The notes under the pieces are model-generated. The model had not been told where the DNA came from, did not search any database, and worked only from the letters and a program-made list of their open reading frames with translations. Below, one piece after another: positions 62,427 to 64,000 of a DNA stretch of 64,000 nucleotides (positions within the stretch are counted from its first letter, which is position 1; each line of letters opens with the position of its first letter). The DNA lies in NCBI RefSeq assembly GCF_947501785.1, contig NZ_CANMXB010000001.1, positions 682,001 through 746,000 on the forward strand. Reading direction: 5' to 3'. This DNA comes from an uncultured Litoreibacter sp. (GTDB lineage Bacteria; Pseudomonadota; Alphaproteobacteria; Rhodobacterales; Rhodobacteraceae). The position numbers were made by a program, and so were the translations under genes.

Positions 62427-63905
62427 TCAGGGGGCCTCGTATGCGGCGCGTAATGCGCGCCTGTTCAATTTGCCGTTTGGTCCATATGGAAGCGCCTCGC
62501 GCCGGATGTAAAGACGCGGCCGCTTGTAGGGGGTGAGGTTTTGCTCCGCATGGGCGCGCATGGCCTGTTCGTCTGCTGCGCCCGCAACATAAAGCGCGAT
62601 CACGAAGGCATGGGCTTTGACCTCAACCTGCACGGCGGCGCAGGCAGTCACGCCGCTCAGGGCGTTGAAACAGGCCTCCACCTCCAATGGGGAGACGCGG
62701 TAGCCGCCGGCATTCATCATGTCATCCCCGCGCCCCAGATAGGTGACGGTGCCGTCCTCAGTCATCTGCGCCATGTCGCCGGTGGCAAACCACGCGCCTT
62801 GCACGGGTGCGTCGCCCAGATAGCCGATCATCAGGCCGGGGTCGGAGGTGGCAACCGCCAGCTCGCCCGGCGTGTTTGGCGCCACGGGCGCGCCGTGCTC
62901 GATCACTGCGACGCGCCGCCCCGCCTGCGGCCTGCCTGATGTGTCGGGCGGCGCGGGATGCGCGGGCGAGGACGAGATGAAGGTTGAACATTCAGACATG
63001 CCCATCGCCTGATGCAGCCCGGTCCCGGTGCGCGCGGTCCAGTCCTGGCGGATGGCCTCGGCCAGATGTTCGCCCGCTGACAGCCCGTGGCGCAAGCGCG
63101 GCATCGGCGGCAGTTCAGATTGCAACATCTTGCGGTAAACCCCTGGCGCGGCTGCGAAAATGCTGATGTCATGTGCCTTGATACAGGTCGGAAGCTGGTC
63201 CGGCGTCATGCCGTCGCCTGCAATCAACGCCGTCGCGCCGACGCTCCACGGGTCCATCAGGCCTGTGCCAAGGGTGAAGGTCCAGTTGAAGGCTCCGGCA
63301 TGCATGACGCGGTCTGCCTCCGTCAGCCCGTACCAGCCCTGATGCATCATCCGCCGCGCCCAGATGGCACGATGCGCATGGCACACGCCCCGCGGGGTGC
63401 CTGAGGTGCCAGAGGTGAACACGATATAGGCCAGCCGGTTCGGGTCGCCTATCACCGGCGCGATTGGGGCGGCGCTGGGCAGCCGATCCAAGGCATCCAA
63501 CGCGCCATTGGGCAACGAGGCCTGCCCATCATGCAAGATCAGTGCTGGGCCGGTCTGCCGCGCGACCTCCGTGATCTCCGGCACGCTCAACGCGGCGGAG
63601 GCGGGGACCGGCACAAACCCGCCCCAGATGCAGGCCAAATAGGCGATTGGAAAATCCGGCGTGTTGCCCAGCCGGAACAACACCCGGTCGCCTTGCGCCA
63701 GGCCTTGGGCCGCCAAACCGCCGGCAACCTCCGTCACCCGGGCCTTCAGTGCCGCAAAGCTGAGGGTGGTTACGCCGCCGTCAGGGCTTGCCACCAAAAG
63801 CGCGAGCTTAGCCGCCAACCGGTCCGCATGGGCCAGCACATATGCCGCCATGTTGAACGGGTCGGGGCAGGGCTCTGGCGGGCCTTGGTCGAATACGGAA
63901 CTCAT
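62427..63905 (-). CDS. AMP-dependent acyl-CoA synthetase/ligase
   Basis: Adenylate-forming enzyme (492 residues) that activates a carboxylic acid to acyl-CoA. The P-loop is LAYIVFTSGTSGTPRGVCHAHRA; A5-type motif GMSEC; A7/A8 ATGDMAQMTEDGTVTYLGRGDDMMNAGGYRVSPLEVE; and the catalytic Lys in LPYGPNGKLNRRAL near the C-terminus. The nearest recognisable types are short-chain/aromatic acid ligases, but the substrate is open. Heads the minus-strand run with the DsbA, hydrolase and MFS genes, which are almost contiguous. Confidence 0.92.
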   Translation of the reverse strand: MSSVFDQGPPEPCPDPFNMAAYVLAHADRLAAKLALLVASPDGGVTTLSFAALKARVTEVAGGLAAQGLAQGDRVLFRLGNTPDFPIAYLACIWGGFVPVPASAALSVPEITEVARQTGPALILHDGQASLPNGALDALDRLPSAAPIAPVIGDPNRLAYIVFTSGTSGTPRGVCHAHRAIWARRMMHQGWYGLTEADRVMHAGAFNWTFTLGTGLMDPWSVGATALIAGDGMTPDQLPTCIKAHDISIFAAAPGVYRKMLQSELPPMPRLRHGLSAGEHLAEAIRQDWTARTGTGLHQAMGMSECSTFISSSPAHPAPPDTSGRPQAGRRVAVIEHGAPVAPNTPGELAVATSDPGLMIGYLGDAPVQGAWFATGDMAQMTEDGTVTYLGRGDDMMNAGGYRVSPLEVEACFNALSGVTACAAVQVEVKAHAFVIALYVAGAADEQAMRAHAEQNLTPYKRPRLYIRREALPYGPNGKLNRRALRAAYEAP

Positions 63906-64000
63906 GCCCTGTCGCTACGTCGCAGGCCGCGCCATTGCAAGCCGGGCCTTAGCCGCGCTATGCAACACCCATGTCTTTAGAGAAGCTACAATCGCTCACA

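Noticed and set aside
1-64000. CRISPR array, prophage, insertion sequence or transposase
   Set aside because: No regularly spaced repeats, no transposase or integrase-like protein and no terminal inverted repeats flanking a gene were found.

Overview
The window looks like a chromosomal segment of an alphaproteobacterium of the family Rhodobacteraceae (roseobacter/Rhodobacter group). The evidence is the gene order dus(nifR3)-ntrB-ntrC-ntrY-ntrX-trkA-trkH-hfq-hflX, an NtrC without the sigma54-contacting GAFTGA loop, a B12-dependent class II ribonucleotide reductase, a fused ispDF, a Tat-exported TRAP substrate-binding protein, and a 'component of SufBCD complex' type membrane protein. The DNA is GC-rich and densely coding. 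I see no insertion sequence, prophage, CRISPR array or rRNA. There is one tRNA (Pro, UGG).

Layout. 1-6.7 kb (minus strand): trpE, a PpiD-like periplasmic chaperone, an aminotransferase, gpt, a LysE exporter and fabI. 6.8-9.2 kb (plus): pdxH, a double cold-shock-domain protein, a DUF192 protein, tRNA-Pro and a GNAT acetyltransferase. 9.2-13.5 kb: a long regulatory region with NrdR-box and DnaA-box-like sites, then nrdJ. 13.55-13.87 kb: eight hairpins in about 320 bp, including two copies of a 42-nt terminator-bearing repeat (candidate small RNAs). 13.9-16.1 kb: a Rieske oxygenase with a small overlapping ORF, and an EF-hand protein. 16.1-19.5 kb (minus): ilvB-orf-orf-ilvN, preceded by a leader peptide (MASVLVIVGYQRMGR) and terminator that look like a branched-chain amino acid attenuator. 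19.6-21.1 kb: a VOC protein, a tandem Lin0512 pair and a membrane protein. 21.2-28.0 kb: a NarL-type two-component system divergent from a three-gene TRAP transporter. 28.0-32.1 kb: bpt plus a VOC gene, RDD and DUF2852 membrane proteins, and a peptidoglycan amidase with an SH3 partner. 32.2-35.6 kb (minus): amt with a candidate NtrC site, then ispDF-pgpA-cinA. 35.7-48.1 kb (plus): the nitrogen-regulation / potassium-uptake / Hfq block. 48.2-55.2 kb: a histidine phosphatase, a penicillin acylase relative, a beta-hydroxyacid dehydrogenase, a TetR/SRPBCC divergent pair with paired palindromic operators, a SYLF lipoprotein and hemB. 55.4-64 kb: a SufBCD-component-like protein, mfd, a peroxiredoxin-like protein, a Bcr/CflA-type MFS pump, a membrane hydrolase, a DsbA-family protein and an acyl-CoA synthetase.

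How the genes work together. The best-defined regulatory theme is nitrogen: NtrB/NtrC and NtrY/NtrX sit a few kb from amt, whose upstream region carries a TGC-N11-GCA palindrome. Post-transcriptional control is also well represented: Hfq (with an unusual Gly in place of the proximal-face His), HflX apparently starting on a non-ATG codon at the hfq stop, the ilv leader and the candidate tandem sRNAs after nrdJ. Several non-ATG starts (dus, hflX, tetR, the VOC gene after bpt, the SufBCD-component gene) are proposed from homology, spacing or Shine-Dalgarno placement and remain inferences.
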